From Bacteroidota bacterium (GTDB lineage: Bacteria > Bacteroidota > Ignavibacteria > UBA10030 > UBA8401), in contig JALNZH010000158.1 in assembly GCA_023229405.1 (NCBI GenBank), positions 1 through 8,549 of the forward strand: a stretch of 8,549 bases of DNA. The letters are read 5' to 3'. The translations under genes and the position numbers were made by a program. Every line of letters begins with the position of its first letter. Position 1 is the first letter of the stretch. Of the stretch, positions 6,904 to 8,549 are shown piece after piece. The notes under the pieces were generated by a model that was not told the origin of the DNA, ran no database searches, and saw only the letters and a program-made list of their open reading frames with translations.

Positions 6904-7040
6904 TGAGTCGAGGGAGTATTCATACAGCAAGGAATAACTTTCAAGCACAGCCGAGATACGACACCGCAAGTAGTGCTCCGGAGGAATGGATATGGACTGA
7001 TTCTCCGGAAGAACTGACTCTGTTTGACCAGGATGAGTGA
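6903..7040 (+). CDS. Candidate small ORF B, 45 aa, acidic C-terminus, unrecognised
   Basis: ATG at 6903 overlaps the preceding TAA as TAATG, the geometry of translational coupling. The product is 45 residues: a basic, polar first half (MSRGSIHTARNNF) and an acidic second half (SAPEEWIWTDSPEELTLF, then DQDE). About 28 of 44 codons start with a purine, which fits coding use on this strand. No homologous family is recognised. It could be a real small protein, the 3' part of a frameshifted 94-residue gene together with ORF A, or noise. Confidence 0.27.
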   Translation: MSRGSIHTARNNFQAQPRYDTASSAPEEWIWTDSPEELTLFDQDE

Positions 7041-7225
7041 ATTAATCGACATGAATTGTCTGTGATGCTGTAAGACGGAGAGGGCGTAACCACTGTGAAG
7101 CGAAGCAAAGTGCATTGTTTCACGTTTATTATGCGGGATAATAAACTGAACGGCAGTGTTGCAGAATCCGCAGAGTCCATCATACTATAGTACGTATTTC
7201 GGCATTGGTGTTTTTCCGATTTCGG
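7041..7225. other. Intergenic stretch between ORF B and the serine hydrolase gene
   Basis: No reading frame here looks like a gene. The stretch holds the 23-base inverted repeat at 7124-7146, a looser GTGAA/TTCAC pair at 7095-7123, and a ten-base palindrome TACTATAGTA at 7183-7192. It separates the stop of the leftward serine hydrolase gene from the possible rightward small ORFs. No T-run terminator for the hydrolase gene was found. Confidence 0.5.
7124..7146. repeat. Perfect 9-bp inverted repeat with 5-base loop
   Basis: GTTTATTAT and ATAATAAAC are exact reverse complements separated by GCGGG. The arms are AT-rich and pairing stops cleanly at both ends. There is no T-run, so it does not look like a standard terminator. 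A protein-binding operator or an RNA hairpin in the convergent region are both possible. Confidence 0.65.
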
Positions 7226-8305
7226 CTAGCGGCTTTCCCAAAAGAGATCGGCAATCTTTTTTGCTTCAGTGATCGGAGTTCCCTGATTGCGATTGGTTAA
7301 AATGATGATCATCATCTTTCGTTGGGGGAAGAGGAGCAGGTGATTGCGGAATCCTCGAGTGCTGCCGGCATGATGCGGATGATTGATGCCACGGTATGTT
7401 TCGGTGTGCCAGCCCATGCCGTATGGAATCGGAGTTCCGTCATTCAACACGCCGTCCGACCATGCTTGCTGCTGCTGCAATTCAGGGATAAAGTTAAAAT
7501 GCCAAAGCGAAGTGATCCAACGGGACATATCTTCAACGTTGGAATAGATGCCGCCATCCCCCAGCACAGCACTGGTATTACTTTGATCTGTTTCAGTCCA
7601 CATGCTGCCGATAAAGGAATACCCATAAGCGCGATTGACAACAGTAGAACTTCCATGTTCAAATGCGACCGTTGTAGTCATTCCCGCTTTTACAAAAATG
7701 TTCTCATTCACAAATTCAGCATAATGGTTACCGGATATTTGTTCAACAATTAGTGCCAGCAGTGCATATCCGGTGTTGCTGTACCGGTACTGTGTTCCGG
7801 CAGGGAAGTAGAGCGATTCAGCATTGAACATCAACCGTAAACAATCGGCATCAAGTACTTGATAGGTCTGTGTATCAGGCACAAAATCTTCATAGTCGAT
7901 CAGTCCGGAAGTGTGATTGAGCAGATTACGGACGGTAATATCTTTTCCATAAAGAGGAAAATCAGGAAAAAATTTCAGAATCTTATCATCCAACGAAAGT
8001 TTGCCTTGTTCTTTCAGTAAAAGAACAGACATCGCCGTGAATTGTTTGGTGACTGAGGCGAGCCGAAAATTGGTGGAGGTTGTCACAGGAATTTGTTCTT
8101 TTACCGAAGCCAGTCCGTACGATTTTTTGAAGATAACGCTGTCACGATCCATCACCAACACCGAAGCACCCGGACCGTTTGGCAATGCATAATCGGACAG
8201 GATCAAATCAATCGATTGTTCTGTCGACATCGGCTGGGTGGTACCGCATGCGCCGAGAAAGAGTGTAAAGAGGATGATCGTAAAGAAAAATACATTTGTT
8301 TTCAT
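7226..8305 (-). CDS. Lipoprotein serine hydrolase, class C beta-lactamase / penicillin-binding-protein-like family (PF00144)
   Basis: The 359-residue protein belongs to the beta-lactamase-related serine hydrolases, which act as D-Ala-D-Ala peptidases, esterases or lactamases in the periplasm or on the membrane. It has a type II signal peptide with lipobox LGAC, so C20 should be the lipidated residue. The catalytic motifs are complete: SVTK with nucleophile S84 and K87, YSN with Y175 and N177, and HAG at 312-314 in the place of KTG. HAG- or HTG-type third motifs are more typical of esterase or peptidase members than of true AmpC lactamases. Other family landmarks are NLLNHTSGL (128-136), a YFPAG segment before YSN, and GDGGIYSN (249-256). 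Length is normal for a single-domain member. A modest AAAGAG Shine-Dalgarno precedes ATG at 8305. It appears monocistronic. The name does not imply antibiotic resistance. Confidence 0.92.
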   Translation of the reverse strand: MKTNVFFFTIILFTLFLGACGTTQPMSTEQSIDLILSDYALPNGPGASVLVMDRDSVIFKKSYGLASVKEQIPVTTSTNFRLASVTKQFTAMSVLLLKEQGKLSLDDKILKFFPDFPLYGKDITVRNLLNHTSGLIDYEDFVPDTQTYQVLDADCLRLMFNAESLYFPAGTQYRYSNTGYALLALIVEQISGNHYAEFVNENIFVKAGMTTTVAFEHGSSTVVNRAYGYSFIGSMWTETDQSNTSAVLGDGGIYSNVEDMSRWITSLWHFNFIPELQQQQAWSDGVLNDGTPIPYGMGWHTETYRGINHPHHAGSTRGFRNHLLLFPQRKMMIIILTNRNQGTPITEAKKIADLFWESR

Positions 8306-8466
8306 GTTGAACTCTTTCGCATGTATGCAGTGTATTTACGGAAGATCAAAAACCAACAATCATACCTCTTAATAAAAAAGGGAGACGCTCGGGCGTAACG
8401 ATTTTGTATAAATAACTGATGCTACGCAAAAAGGTAAAAATGGTTCGACGCGGCGCAGAAACAGCG

Positions 8467-8549
8467 GTCATCCTGAGCAAATCCTTTGCTGTTTGTTCCG
8501 AAGGAATCCCTGCGGGAAAGGATGCGTCTCCCGATAGGGATGCCTTCGG
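8467..8549. repeat. Candidate dispersed repeat forming a long imperfect hairpin, cut by the window edge
   Basis: GTCATCCTGAGC at 8467-8478 is a word I associate with intergenic repeats in many bacterial genomes, often followed by a CGAAGGA-type word as here. From 8498 to the last base the sequence folds on itself: CCGAAGG pairs with CCTTCGG, ATCCCT with AGGGAT, and CGGGA with TCCCG. That is 18 paired bases, one A/G mismatch, a small internal bulge and an 11-base loop at 8518-8528. No reading frame explains this. A REP-like or miniature-element repeat is the best guess, and the element may continue past the right edge. Confidence 0.5.

Noticed and set aside
6706..7044. Minus-strand open frame of about 113 codons whose TAA overlaps the ATG of the DUF4440 gene (TAATG)
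   Set aside because: It is the longest uninterrupted frame in this gap, but fewer than half its codons start with a purine, it has no good start (TTG at best), and it is the antisense register of plus-strand ORF A. It was not called, though a conservation test could reverse this.
7183..7192. Ten-base palindrome TACTATAGTA
   Set aside because: Short AT-rich palindromes of this length are expected by chance in 8.5 kb, and no gene start lies next to it.
7226..8305. Annotation as an antibiotic-resistance beta-lactamase (AmpC)
   Set aside because: The third motif is HAG, not KTG, and the protein is a lipoprotein of the wider serine hydrolase family. Lactamase activity is not supported by sequence.
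8359..8364. TATGAT as a -10 element for the serine hydrolase gene
   Set aside because: It is a good -10 match with a plausible 45-base leader, but no -35 or -33 element was found at a suitable distance.
8384..8396. ACGC-TCGG-GCGT hairpin near a run of A (T-run on the minus strand)
   Set aside because: A four-base-pair stem with a five-base gap before the T-run is too weak to call a terminator.

Overview
The window reads as chromosomal DNA of moderate base composition from a member of the Bacteroidota/Ignavibacteria side of the FCB group. The main evidence is a secreted glycosyl-hydrolase-like protein that ends in a type IX secretion (T9SS) sorting tail. Supporting signs are several proteins with signal peptides, a lipoprotein, and mostly weak Shine-Dalgarno sequences. 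No RNA gene, insertion sequence or CRISPR array was seen. Species cannot be told from the sequence alone.

Layout. Bases 1-160 precede the first gene and are open in several frames without a clear call. A plus-strand gene (161-1903) encodes a secreted GHL10/DUF187 protein with a fibronectin-III-like domain and a T9SS tail. It converges on a minus-strand block. Read in the direction of transcription (right to left), that block holds: a secreted DUF4440/SnoaL-like protein (6706-6257); a large PAS-domain sensor-kinase-like protein (6248-3948); a DUF2461 protein starting with TTG (3936-3232); an RluE-type 23S rRNA pseudouridine synthase (3138-2581); and, after a 207-base gap, a small secreted HEAT-like protein (2373-1978). 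The first three are packed with gaps of 8 and 11 bases and look like one operon. Bases 6707-7225 hold no confident gene. They contain two short plus-strand reading frames that overlap at TAATG and a perfect 9-bp inverted repeat. A minus-strand lipoprotein of the class C beta-lactamase/serine hydrolase family follows (8305-7226). The right edge (8467-8549) is a long imperfect hairpin that looks like a dispersed genomic repeat.

The most notable observation is in the kinase-like protein. Its ATP-binding domain keeps all the usual boxes, but the H-box reads SNQLRTSL where the family has SHEFRTPL or SHELRTPL, so the phosphoacceptor histidine is asparagine. The protein also has one N-terminal membrane anchor, no periplasmic sensor domain, and about 370 residues of repeated heptad coiled coil. 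No response regulator lies in the window. It may be a signalling protein that cannot autophosphorylate in the usual way, tied by its operon to a secreted DUF4440 protein and a DUF2461 protein of unknown function. No complete new defence or mobile system could be supported.
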